Notes: generated from the letters alone by a model not told the origin. DNA of 6,394 bases from Deltaproteobacteria bacterium (GCA_003646995.1 QMLZ01000171.1:1-6394), one strand, 5' to 3'; positions 1-6,019 are shown, counted from the first letter of the stretch. Translations and numbers: made by a program.

Positions 1-49
1 ATCCGCTGCTGCTCTCCCCGCTTATGGGAACTGTTGTCTGCTCCACCTC

Positions 50-78
50 TTGACAAACGATGATATACTTTATATAAT
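50..78 (+). promoter_or_regulatory. Consensus sigma-70/sigma-A promoter for the operon
   Basis: TTGACA at 50-55 and TATAAT at 73-78 are both perfect consensus hexamers, separated by exactly 17 bp of mostly AT-rich DNA (56-72). Transcription should start near 85, about seven bases past the -10 box. The start codon of the GntR-family gene is at 88, so the message would carry only about three untranslated bases and be leaderless. No other promoter of comparable quality is visible before the downstream genes, so this one may drive the whole operon. The spacer and -10 box contain an imperfect palindrome (ATATA at 63-67, TATAT at 71-75) that could overlap an operator, but this is only a suggestion because AT-rich DNA yields such matches easily. 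Confidence 0.85.
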
Positions 79-87
79 ATAGCCGCT

Positions 88-750
88 ATGGGGAAGGCAA
101 GTCCCAGGGCTAGCAAGGGTGGACTAGAGAAGCGAACGCTGGTTAACCAAGTATACGATTATTTGCGGGACTGCATTGTGAACCTCTCCTTGAGACCTGG
201 GGAGCGGATCGACGTCAAGGGGCTTGCCCAGGAGCTTTCGGTAAGCCAAACTCCGATTCGCGAGGCCATTAACAAGCTTGTTGAGCAAGGGCTCGTTGAG
301 GCAAAACCTTACATAGGATATTTTGTGGTACAACTCAGCCAGAGGGATATTCAAGAGTTATTTGACCTTCGGAAGTCGTTGGAGACTTTGGCACTAAGGT
401 ACGTTTACGAGAATGTTGATGAAGAAAAGCTTAAAGAACTTCTAAAGAGACTTGATGATCTTGAACAGCGTGGATTTCCGGTAAAGGATACTCAGAAATT
501 CGATGAAGATTTTCATCTTGGGTTCTTGATCAGGGGTTCAGGTAACAGGTGGCTGGAGAAGTTCGCAAATGGGGTGATAGATCTCATCCATCTAACGACT
601 CGCCTTTCGATAAACCCTGAAGTAGCCTGTGTAGAACATCGCAAGATTATAAAAGCGCTGATACGTGGTGATTTGAGGAAAGCCACTGTGGCATTAGACG
701 CCCACATTGAGCGGTCGAAGTGCGATGCTATGTTAGGCCATAAAAAATGA
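88..750 (+). CDS. GntR-family transcriptional regulator, FadR/FCD subfamily
   Basis: This is a 220-residue DNA-binding regulator, the usual length for the FadR-type branch of the GntR family. Residues about 15-80 form the winged helix-turn-helix: 'QVYDYLRDCI' starts helix 1, 'LRPGERI' is the family turn, and 'LAQELSVSQTPIREAINKL' (46-64) is the helix-turn-helix with the typical TPIREA recognition helix, followed by the wing. Residues about 85-210 form the all-helical FCD effector domain. Its likely metal or carboxylate ligands are Asp139, His143, His184 and His206, spaced as in FCD proteins. Family members usually bind small organic acids or sugar acids and lose DNA affinity on binding, so a repressor of the following transport operon, and of itself, is the natural inference. 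ATG 88 is the only in-frame start before the HTH domain; it has no SD because the predicted transcript begins only a few bases upstream. No terminator separates it from the binding-protein gene. Confidence 0.92.
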   Translation: MGKASPRASKGGLEKRTLVNQVYDYLRDCIVNLSLRPGERIDVKGLAQELSVSQTPIREAINKLVEQGLVEAKPYIGYFVVQLSQRDIQELFDLRKSLETLALRYVYENVDEEKLKELLKRLDDLEQRGFPVKDTQKFDEDFHLGFLIRGSGNRWLEKFANGVIDLIHLTTRLSINPEVACVEHRKIIKALIRGDLRKATVALDAHIERSKCDAMLGHKK

Positions 751-756
751 GTAAGA

Positions 757-767
757 AGGGAGGTGAT
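757..767 (+). other. Strong Shine-Dalgarno-like site without a clear gene
   Basis: AAGGGAGGTGAT just after the regulator's stop codon is close to a perfect complement of the 16S rRNA 3' end, yet no ATG follows at the normal distance. The nearest options are GTG 780, about 13 bases from the end of the site, giving a 12-codon frame ending at 818, and GTG 764, inside the site itself, giving a 20-codon frame ending at 826. The second overlaps the ATG of the next mini-ORF. Neither peptide is recognisable. The site may be a relic of an older gene junction or a ribosome loading site. No other feature is visible in 768-800. Confidence 0.35.
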
Positions 768-801
768 ATCCGACAGAAGGTGGTTTCCAATTTGGCGCAC
801 G

Positions 802-863
802 ATGGCGGAGGTGTGTAAGCAATGAAAGGAAAATGGCGGAGGTGAGCAAACAATGAAAGGAAA
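802..863 (+). repeat. 31-bp tandem duplication of a ribosome-binding site and start codon
   Basis: Two abutting 31-bp copies (802-832 and 833-863) match at 28 of 31 positions: the outer 12 bases at each end are identical and three changes lie in the middle seven. Each copy holds GGAGGTG, a spacer of 7-8 bases, and ATGAAAGGAAA. The second copy supplies the SD (838-845) and ATG (853) of the sugar-binding protein gene. The first copy supplies SD 807-813 and ATG 822 of a 7-codon mini-ORF. Since 31 is not a multiple of three, the two starts are in different frames, so the duplication does not extend the protein. Confidence 0.9.
822..845 (+). CDS. Seven-codon leader mini-ORF (MKGKWRR) before the binding-protein gene
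   Basis: ATG 822, preceded by GGAGGTG at 807-813 with an 8-base spacer, opens a frame reading MKGKWRR and stopping at TGA 843-845. The first four residues repeat the true start of the binding protein (MKGK). The stop lies seven bases before the real start codon at 853 and overlaps the end of that gene's SD (838-845). A ribosome finishing here would therefore sit on the next initiation site and could re-initiate. The frame is a direct by-product of the tandem duplication. Translation is plausible from its SD, but a function is not shown. Confidence 0.4.
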   Translation: MKGKWRR

Positions 864-2145
864 GTGCCTTTGGATGGTATGTTTAGCTCTTGTGTTTACA
901 CTGGGAATTTATGATTTGGCCGGTGCAAAGACGGTGCTTACCATACAGTCAGGCTATCCGGAGATAGCAGAAAACGTTTATAAAATAGCGGCTGCCGATT
1001 TCGAAAAGGAACACCCAGATGTTACCGTTAAAGTCGCTTATTACAACCTGCGTGATCATGAGCAAAAGCTGGCCATGCAGTTCGCTGCAGGTACACCGCC
1101 TGATGTGGTAGAGACTTCTACATATTTTATCGCAAAATTCTTGGCAGCTGGTATGTTACAGGAAGCCCCAGCGGACATCGTTGAGTACATAGAAAAGAAT
1201 GTCATGCCATATGCAGCAAAATTTTACAAATATAATGGGAACATTTATGGAATGCCTTACTTCATCGGGATTATCGCTTTGTACTATAACAAAGACATGT
1301 TCATTGAAGCTGGCCTTGATCCTGACCGCCCTCCTCGTACTTGGGAAGAGTTGATCGGTTTTGCTTGTCGACTTGCTAAGTACGAAAAGGGACGGCTCGC
1401 GCGCAGTGGCATCAGCTTGAGGCTTTCTGGTGGCGGTTCCGGGGTGGCTGAGAAATGGTGGCCATTCCTTATCCAGGCTGGCGGGACAATTCTGGAGAAA
1501 ACCGCCGATAGCAAATATCGCGCTGGCTTCTACAATCAAGCAGGGTTCGATGCACTGGATCTCTACATCAAGCTATTGCATTTGTATAAGGTGGACAGTT
1601 ACGAAGTAAAGCATGATGCAGAGGCCTTCGCTTTGGAACAAACCGCAATGTTCGAACGTGGTGCATGGGTTACTGGATACCTTAAGGAACACAACCCCGA
1701 CCTCAATTACGGTATAGCGCTTCTCCCACAGTACAAACAGCGAGGAACGGTAACGGCCAACTTTGGCTTCTACGTACCACAAGCTGCGAAGAACCCTGAT
1801 CTGGCGTGGGAGTTCATCCGCTTCCTTCAAAGGCCAAAGTACCAACTGTTGATGCCGGAAAAATCAGGGTGGATCCCTGTTAGGAATGATGTAGATTACA
1901 GTGGTGTTTTGAAGGAAACCCCACAGCTTGCGACTTTCTTCGAGACCCCCGAAGATTATGTCGTGGAATCCTACACAGGCATCAGCCCAGAGAACGAGAT
2001 CATGACCAAATTGGCCGCTCACTTGGTCAAGGCTTACAGACAAGCTAACCTCCTTGATAATCCTGAAGGCATTTGGAAAGTCTTGGAGCAGGCTGCTGCG
2101 GAAGTTAATGAGATCCTCAAGCGTGAGGGCCTCTACGGAGAGTAA
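853..2145 (+). CDS. ABC transporter extracellular sugar-binding protein (family 1, MalE/UgpB-like)
   Basis: A 430-residue secreted receptor that binds a sugar or oligosaccharide outside the cytoplasmic membrane and delivers it to the two permeases encoded next. Residues 1-25 form a signal peptide (Lys2/Lys4, hydrophobic core 6-20, AGA at 23-25, probable signal peptidase I cleavage before Lys26). No cysteine follows the hydrophobic core, so it is not a lipoprotein. The mature part shows family 1 landmarks: the opening beta strand 'LTIQSGYPE', a 'DFEKEHPDVTV' segment, 'PPDVVE', 'IYGMPYFIGIIALYYNKDMF' (Y144-F150 at its end) and 'RTWEEL' near 162-167. A C-terminal helix with 'WEFIRFLQRPKYQ' is also typical. 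The start is fixed by GGAGGTGA (838-845) seven bases upstream. The ligand cannot be read from the sequence; the epimerase downstream hints at a sugar that is isomerised after uptake. Confidence 0.93.
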   Translation: MKGKCLWMVCLALVFTLGIYDLAGAKTVLTIQSGYPEIAENVYKIAAADFEKEHPDVTVKVAYYNLRDHEQKLAMQFAAGTPPDVVETSTYFIAKFLAAGMLQEAPADIVEYIEKNVMPYAAKFYKYNGNIYGMPYFIGIIALYYNKDMFIEAGLDPDRPPRTWEELIGFACRLAKYEKGRLARSGISLRLSGGGSGVAEKWWPFLIQAGGTILEKTADSKYRAGFYNQAGFDALDLYIKLLHLYKVDSYEVKHDAEAFALEQTAMFERGAWVTGYLKEHNPDLNYGIALLPQYKQRGTVTANFGFYVPQAAKNPDLAWEFIRFLQRPKYQLLMPEKSGWIPVRNDVDYSGVLKETPQLATFFETPEDYVVESYTGISPENEIMTKLAAHLVKAYRQANLLDNPEGIWKVLEQAAAEVNEILKREGLYGE

Positions 2146-2154
2146 AAATGGTAA

Positions 2155-2189
2155 GGGCCCAGGGGTTACCTGAAAATGGCCCTGGGCCC
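2155..2189 (+). promoter_or_regulatory. GC-rich intercistronic hairpin between binding-protein and permease genes
   Basis: GGGCCCAGGG (2155-2164) pairs perfectly with CCCTGGGCCC (2180-2189), giving a 10-bp stem around a 15-base loop, six bases after the start of the short gap that follows the binding-protein stop codon. No run of T follows (ACTCTCTTGC), so it is not a standard intrinsic terminator. A stable stem just after a binding-protein gene is known in ABC operons to protect the upstream message from 3' exonucleases, or to reduce read-through, so that more receptor than permease is made. That role is inferred here from position and structure. Confidence 0.75.
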
Positions 2190-2206
2190 ACTCTCTTGCA
2201 CCTTCT

Positions 2207-3130
2207 ATGATAAGGGCGTGTCGTTTTCGGAGCCTTAGCTTGGGCAAAGTCAATCGCACTCTCTTCGTGTTTTCTGTCGTTTTTTTCTTGTACTTCCTTT
2301 TCGGAATCCTGCGTTTGGCTCCCATTCTTCAGATGTTCCGCATTAGCTTCTACGACTTCGACCTCATAGGGCTAAGAAAGGAGTTCATCGGGTTCCGTAA
2401 TTACATTGAGCTATTTCACGACACAAACTTTCACATTGCTTTAAGAAACACCCTCCTAGTGGTTGCGATTTCTGTGCCCACCACGGTAATATTGGCCTTT
2501 ATCTTGGCTCTTTTTTACAACACCAAACTGCGACTACGATCTTTTTATCAGCTTATTTATTTTATTCCAGCAATTATGCCTACAGCAGCGGTCTCCTTGA
2601 TATGGAGGTGGATGTATGACCCTGGCTATGGTTTGTTGAATTATGTACTTTCGTGGTTCGGGATACGCCCTGTCCCCTGGTTGGTGGACGAACGGATTGC
2701 CCTTTATTCTGTTATTATCCTATGGGTATGGAAATGGGTTGGTTACTATGCGATCTTATTCTTGGTGGGGTTGCAAAACATTCCGGAAATGTACAAGGAT
2801 GCCGCTAAAGTAGACGGGGCTAACTGGTGGCAGTCGCTCCGCTATGTGACTCTTCCCCTTTTGAAGCCTGTCACGCTCTTTGTTCTCATCATTGCATCTA
2901 CTTGGGCCTTCCGCATCTTCGTGCCTGTCTACATCCTGACTCTCGGTTCTCAAGGGGCTCCTGGAAATGCTGTACGGGTGATCGTTTATGATATGTATGA
3001 GAATTACTTTGTTTATGATAGAGTTGGTTATGCCTGTGCGGAAGGGTTTGTGCTCTTCCTTATCGTGGCTCTTTTTACTTTCTTACAACTTAAGCTGACT
3101 CGAGGTTCTGAAGCGGAGGGAGGTACATGA
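2207..3130 (+). CDS. ABC sugar transporter permease, MalF/UgpA type
   Basis: An inner-membrane subunit of a carbohydrate ABC importer, 307 residues from ATG 2207. Six membrane segments can be seen at about residues 19-41, 82-104, 114-135, 164-187, 217-236 and 276-296. The cytoplasmic EAA loop that docks on the ATPase is at residues 198-217 ('DAAKVDGANWWQSLRYVTLP'), with the conserved Gly and the closing LP. Such permeases form a heterodimer with a MalG-type partner, here encoded next and overlapping by four bases. The start is uncertain: ATG 2207 has no SD, whereas TTG 2240 has GGAG at 2229-2232 with a 7-base spacer and would give a 296-residue protein beginning MGKVNRTLF, more like the usual short positively charged N-terminus. 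Family assignment does not depend on this choice. No ATPase gene is visible in the window. Confidence 0.93.
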   Translation: MIRACRFRSLSLGKVNRTLFVFSVVFFLYFLFGILRLAPILQMFRISFYDFDLIGLRKEFIGFRNYIELFHDTNFHIALRNTLLVVAISVPTTVILAFILALFYNTKLRLRSFYQLIYFIPAIMPTAAVSLIWRWMYDPGYGLLNYVLSWFGIRPVPWLVDERIALYSVIILWVWKWVGYYAILFLVGLQNIPEMYKDAAKVDGANWWQSLRYVTLPLLKPVTLFVLIIASTWAFRIFVPVYILTLGSQGAPGNAVRVIVYDMYENYFVYDRVGYACAEGFVLFLIVALFTFLQLKLTRGSEAEGGT

Positions 3131-3954
3131 ACTTCATAGAACGTTTCAAAAAGCTCGTGTTGTATTTGTTGCTGACTCTTGGAGCGGCCTTCATAGTGCT
3201 TCCCTTCATTTGGATGCTCTCAACAGCTTTTAAGCCACCTCAGGAGGTTCTTTCCCTAAAGCCACATCTCATTCCAGCGCATCCCACACTCGATAATTTC
3301 ATCACCGTTTTTACTAAAGCACCTTTTGGAAGATTTATCCTTAACAGCACAATCATTGCCGTTCTTTCGACTATAAGTATTGTGTTGACATCAAGCCTAG
3401 GAGGGTTCGTTTTTGCCAAATACAGATTTATAGGAAGAAACTTTCTCTTCTGGACATTGATATCCACAATCATGATTCCTCCTCAGGTCTTCGTGTTTCC
3501 TCTTTACCTTTTCATGCGGGATTTAGGCCTAGTTGATACTTACTTAGGGATTCTGGCGCCATCGTTAATTATGGGTTTTGGTCTTTTCCTTATGAGACAG
3601 ACAATCTCTACCATCCCAGATGAGCTGTTGGATTCAGCGAGAATTGATGGTTGTTCAGAGTTCAGAATTTATTGGAATATTATCGTGCCTGTTATAAAGA
3701 ACGCAATGGGAGCCCTTGGCATCTATGCCTTTATCACATCTTGGGGTTACCTGCTATGGCCTCTCATTATCACGAACTCCGAAGAGTTATTCACAGTTCC
3801 CCTTGGGCTTGCTGTTTTCCAAAAACGTTTCACGGTTGAGTACGGGCCAATGATGGCTGCCTGTACCATTGCAACTTTACCTCTCTTTCTTGCCTTTGCA
3901 ATCTTTAGAAGGCGAATTGTAGAGAGTTTTGTCCTCAGCGGTTTGAAGGGGTGA
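3127..3954 (+). CDS. ABC sugar transporter permease, MalG/UgpE type
   Basis: The second membrane subunit of the importer, 275 residues, the normal length for MalG-type permeases. Six membrane segments lie at about 11-31, 71-95, 105-129, 140-156, 190-212 and 243-262. The EAA loop is at residues 169-188 ('DSARIDGCSEFRIYWNIIVP'), with the invariant Gly174 and terminal Pro188. 'WMLSTAFKPPQEV' after the first segment and the C-terminal 'SFVLSGLKG' are typical of the subfamily. Its ATG overlaps the stop of the preceding permease (ATGA, 3127-3130) and follows GGAGGGAGGT at 3115-3124, so translation is probably coupled and the two subunits are made in equal amounts. The next open frame begins three bases after its stop. 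Confidence 0.95.
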   Translation: MNFIERFKKLVLYLLLTLGAAFIVLPFIWMLSTAFKPPQEVLSLKPHLIPAHPTLDNFITVFTKAPFGRFILNSTIIAVLSTISIVLTSSLGGFVFAKYRFIGRNFLFWTLISTIMIPPQVFVFPLYLFMRDLGLVDTYLGILAPSLIMGFGLFLMRQTISTIPDELLDSARIDGCSEFRIYWNIIVPVIKNAMGALGIYAFITSWGYLLWPLIITNSEELFTVPLGLAVFQKRFTVEYGPMMAACTIATLPLFLAFAIFRRRIVESFVLSGLKG

Positions 3955-3957
3955 CCA

Positions 3958-4653
3958 ATGAATATAGACGCTTCCGCATTGAAATGTCCTTTTCAGAAGG
4001 GAGCTAATATAGGATTATACGAGGAGCCCGGGAAAATTGGTCACGAATACGTTCACATCACCACGACCACGGACTTTGAGATGGAGGAGAGGGTGACTTC
4101 CGTAGCTACAGGCATCCGAGGACCAGCAGGGGGATCCTCCACAGATAGTGCTCAAGCTAGCAGTGACCAAAGCGGTGACCTTGGTAAGGTGCTAGGCCTG
4201 GCCAGGAAGCGCTTGCGATGCCAATGTGATGGAAAAGTACAAAGCGGCCTGGTCGGATGGGAGTTGAACCAACTAGTGCGGGAGGCATTGCGGCTTGGGG
4301 GCCGCTACCGGGTGGAGGACCTTGGGATCGAACTAAAAAAGGGATTTGAGCTGTGCCAGTACGTGTTGGTATGGAACTCTAGGGAGGTAGCCTCAAGACT
4401 GAACAAGGTGGGAGCAGATTCGTGTGAAGCTCAAAGTGGAACTTGCTCAACTCAGACGAAAGGAGCACACCGAAGCGGTGTGCCTCCTCAAGACAGGAGG
4501 TATGTGCAGCCGCTTACCGTTGGGGAACTGGTAATCGATCGGGCCAAAGTGTGCTTTCTTTCTACCACCGATCCCAACCTGCCAGCCAAAGAGATCGCAC
4601 CTGGATGCAAGCAGCTGATGGACAAGCATTCCAAGCCCTTAAGGATGTACTAG
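3958..4653 (+). CDS. Unrecognised open frame, 231 residues; probably not a working gene over most of its length
   Basis: The frame starts at ATG 3958, three bases after the permease stop, with GAAGGGG about six bases upstream, so ribosomes could well enter it. The first 60 or so residues (MNIDASALKCPFQKG..., then a Thr run 'HITTTTDFEMEERV') match no family I know. From residue about 65 the composition becomes rich in Gly, Ser, Arg and Cys, with no clear hydrophobic core or domain. From about residue 106, parts of this frame, together with parts of the other two frames, look like pieces of an IS4-type transposase (see the pseudogene entry). I read it as a chance or remnant frame: a truncated operon gene or leftover DNA at the 5' end joined to a decayed transposase. 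A genuine novel protein is possible, since a 231-codon frame without stops is unlikely by chance alone. Confidence 0.3.
   Translation: MNIDASALKCPFQKGANIGLYEEPGKIGHEYVHITTTTDFEMEERVTSVATGIRGPAGGSSTDSAQASSDQSGDLGKVLGLARKRLRCQCDGKVQSGLVGWELNQLVREALRLGGRYRVEDLGIELKKGFELCQYVLVWNSREVASRLNKVGADSCEAQSGTCSTQTKGAHRSGVPPQDRRYVQPLTVGELVIDRAKVCFLSTTDPNLPAKEIAPGCKQLMDKHSKPLRMY
4273..4652 (+). pseudogene. Decayed C-terminal part of an IS4-type (DDE_Tnp_1) transposase, broken by frameshifts
   Basis: Read across frames in order, the segment gives the usual succession of an IS4-type transposase C-terminal half. Frame of 3958, 4273-4413: 'LVREALRLGGRYRVEDLG' then 'VASRLNKVGA', like the Asp-containing strand and the 'SRLRSNA' region. 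Next frame, 4418-4531: 'VKLKVELAQLRRKEHTEAV', then 'LLKTGG', like the 'VKLKELF...' insert. Back in the first frame, 4525-4596: 'LVIDRAKV' and 'LSTTDPNLPAKEI', like 'LLSTDLTLxxEEI'. Third frame, 4599-4652: 'AFQALKDVL', like the helix after the catalytic Glu ('IEVxFKxLKxxLG'). At least three frame changes are needed, and the catalytic Asp and Glu are not recognisable, so the element is dead. No terminal inverted repeats or target duplication were found, and the N-terminal half is not identified. The match rests on remembered family patterns, not on an alignment. Confidence 0.5.
4462..4487 (+). repeat. Inverted repeat with short loop inside the transposase relic
   Basis: GGAGCACACCG (4462-4472) and CGGTGTGCCTCC (4476-4487) are complementary over 11 bp apart from one bulged base, around an AAG loop. 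No T run follows, so it does not look like a terminator. It lies within the stretch read as transposase relic and may be incidental to coding sequence, or a structure that slows transcription or decay between the permease and epimerase genes. Confidence 0.5.
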
Positions 4654-4668
4654 AAAGGAGTGAAGGAG

Positions 4669-6015
4669 ATGGAATACAAACCATTGGTACTCTCAGGGAA
4701 TAACTGGATGGAGATCTGCTCGAAAGATTATTGGGAATTCATCAACACCGTGGTCTTTGAGGCAGGAATACGTCTCCTGCTAGAAAGGCATCGTAGGAGA
4801 CCAAACTTCCCCTTTCCTGACACAAAATTCAACCCTAATACCGGGATCGATTTGCCGAAGAGTAGCTATAGTGTTCTCTATCCGTGGTTTTTTGGACGAG
4901 GCGCTGAAGCCTGCGCAGCGCATTTGGCAATTCTGGAGGCACTTTCTGGACTGAGAGACGTAAGAAGGGAAGCTCAGGAATTGCTTAACTCTTTTATTAA
5001 GGCATCGACGGACGCGATATTGAAAACCATCGACCGTAACAAAGGACGGTGTCCCTTTAGAGTGAATACGAACTTTCAAGCGATCGATCACTCCGGTAAG
5101 GCTATCCAAGTGGATCCTTCAGTTCGTAGTCCAGCGGATCTATTCTGCGCGAAAGGCCTGTTGGTTAGCAAGGAGAGCGATAAGGTTGCAGTGGGTAAAC
5201 GCATGTTTTGGGAGTTCGTCGAGATTGCACTCGATTCAGGCTATCAATCTGAGTATATAGATGAATCCACGGAGCTTCTCAGCCATGTTCCATATATGCT
5301 GGCACTGGGTGCTATACGCTATTTAATAACACTTGAGAGCGATAGAGACCTGTATGATTATGCTAAACTTGTTGCCACTATTATTACCACCGTGCTTAAG
5401 AGGCATTACGATGCGGAAACGCATGTATTCTCTGAATATGTATTAAAGACAACTCACCAACGCTTATCATACTTAAATCCTGGACATGCTATTGAATTTG
5501 CAGGTTTGGGTTTACAGGCCATTGAAGCTATTGAAGAGGCGGCATCATCCTTATCTTCTGATATCAGTGCTACCTTTGAGGAAGCTAAATTTACACTGCC
5601 GAAGATATTAATAAACAGTTTTCAATTCGGATATAACGCGCTACATCATGGAATATTTCAAGCAGTGGATACTAGAACAAAGGAAATACTTGACGAGAAC
5701 ATGCCTTGGTGGAACTTGCCGGAGACCTTGCGGGCTGCTACCCGTGCAGCAGTTGTCATAGACGATGCAGTGCTTAAACGAAGACTTCTTGATATTATTG
5801 CAAAATGCCATAATGATTATTTTACTTATTATATAAACCCGCAATTAATGTATTTTCCCTTTAGGACTCGAAATGGGAAAACCGGTTGTGTTGTTGACGT
5901 AATGCCTGCAGTCCCAGAAGCTGACCCATTGTATCATTCTAACCTCTCTTTTATCGATATGCAGGATGTTTGTTTAAAAGTTTTATGTCCGAAGGAGGTG
6001 AATAATCACCGATAG
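4669..6015 (+). CDS. N-acylglucosamine 2-epimerase (AGE) family protein
   Basis: A 448-residue cytoplasmic protein predicted to fold as an (alpha/alpha)6 barrel and to interconvert a sugar with its C2 epimer or keto form, as AGE-family epimerases and aldose-ketose isomerases do. Family landmarks, numbered from ATG 4669: 'WFFGRGAEA' (73-81), 'HYDAETHVFSEYV' (246-258), 'LNPGHAIEFAGLGLQ' with the conserved His273, 'MPWWNLPETLRAA' with Trp347/Trp348 and Glu352, and a late His423 in 'DPLYHSN'. His273 and His423 are the likely pair of catalytic histidines. The length is a little above the usual 390-420 residues. The start is ATG 4669 because AGGAG at 4656-4660 lies eight bases before it; GTG 4660, three codons earlier in frame, overlaps that SD. 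Its SD falls at the end of the decayed transposase, so the insertion and its decay left this gene with an initiation site. The substrate is unknown; a heptose, hexose, amino sugar or disaccharide would all be possible. Confidence 0.8.
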   Translation: MEYKPLVLSGNNWMEICSKDYWEFINTVVFEAGIRLLLERHRRRPNFPFPDTKFNPNTGIDLPKSSYSVLYPWFFGRGAEACAAHLAILEALSGLRDVRREAQELLNSFIKASTDAILKTIDRNKGRCPFRVNTNFQAIDHSGKAIQVDPSVRSPADLFCAKGLLVSKESDKVAVGKRMFWEFVEIALDSGYQSEYIDESTELLSHVPYMLALGAIRYLITLESDRDLYDYAKLVATIITTVLKRHYDAETHVFSEYVLKTTHQRLSYLNPGHAIEFAGLGLQAIEAIEEAASSLSSDISATFEEAKFTLPKILINSFQFGYNALHHGIFQAVDTRTKEILDENMPWWNLPETLRAATRAAVVIDDAVLKRRLLDIIAKCHNDYFTYYINPQLMYFPFRTRNGKTGCVVDVMPAVPEADPLYHSNLSFIDMQDVCLKVLCPKEVNNHR

Positions 6016-6019
6016 GAGG
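5992..6019 (+). promoter_or_regulatory. Two stacked ribosome-binding sites, one in a small hairpin, before the UroD-like gene
   Basis: AGGAGG at 6014-6019 with a 5-base spacer is the evident SD for ATG 6025. Twenty bases upstream, inside the last codons of the epimerase gene, AAGGAGGTGA (5992-6001) is an even better match to the 16S rRNA tail. Its second half forms a small hairpin (GGTGA 5997-6001, loop ATAA, TCACC 6006-6010). No start codon is usable with the upstream site, so it may serve as a standby site or be a coincidence of the codons for KEVNNH. Confidence 0.5.

Noticed and set aside
1..46. Possible divergent gene on the minus strand starting GTG at 46 and open to the window edge
   Set aside because: Only 15 codons are visible, no SD lies at a proper distance before the GTG, and the peptide is not recognisable.
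148..160. CAAGTATACGATT resembling a GTATAC-centred GntR operator
   Set aside because: It lies inside the regulator's own coding sequence (NQVYD, a conserved family segment) and only the central six bases are symmetric.
781..795. Short symmetric elements TGGTTTCCA and CCAATTTGG as an operator before the binding-protein gene
   Set aside because: Arms are only three to four bases long and no promoter elements accompany them.
1156..1539. Minus-strand open frame of 127 codons opposite the binding-protein gene, and similar frames opposite other genes
   Set aside because: They lie wholly within well-supported genes, have no family resemblance and no SD support.
2155..2200. Rho-independent terminator after the binding-protein gene
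   Set aside because: The stem is strong but the following bases are ACTCTCTTGC, without a T run, and same-strand transporter genes follow at once.
4273..4652. Group II intron
   Set aside because: No GUGYG-type 5' end with matching domain V was found, and the hairpin at 4462-4487 lacks the domain V bulge and catalytic triad arrangement.
3958..4660. Cobalamin riboswitch or other large structured RNA before the catabolic genes
   Set aside because: The B12-box core (GCCACTG with its flanking conserved bases) was not found, and the stretch is better explained by transposase-like blocks.
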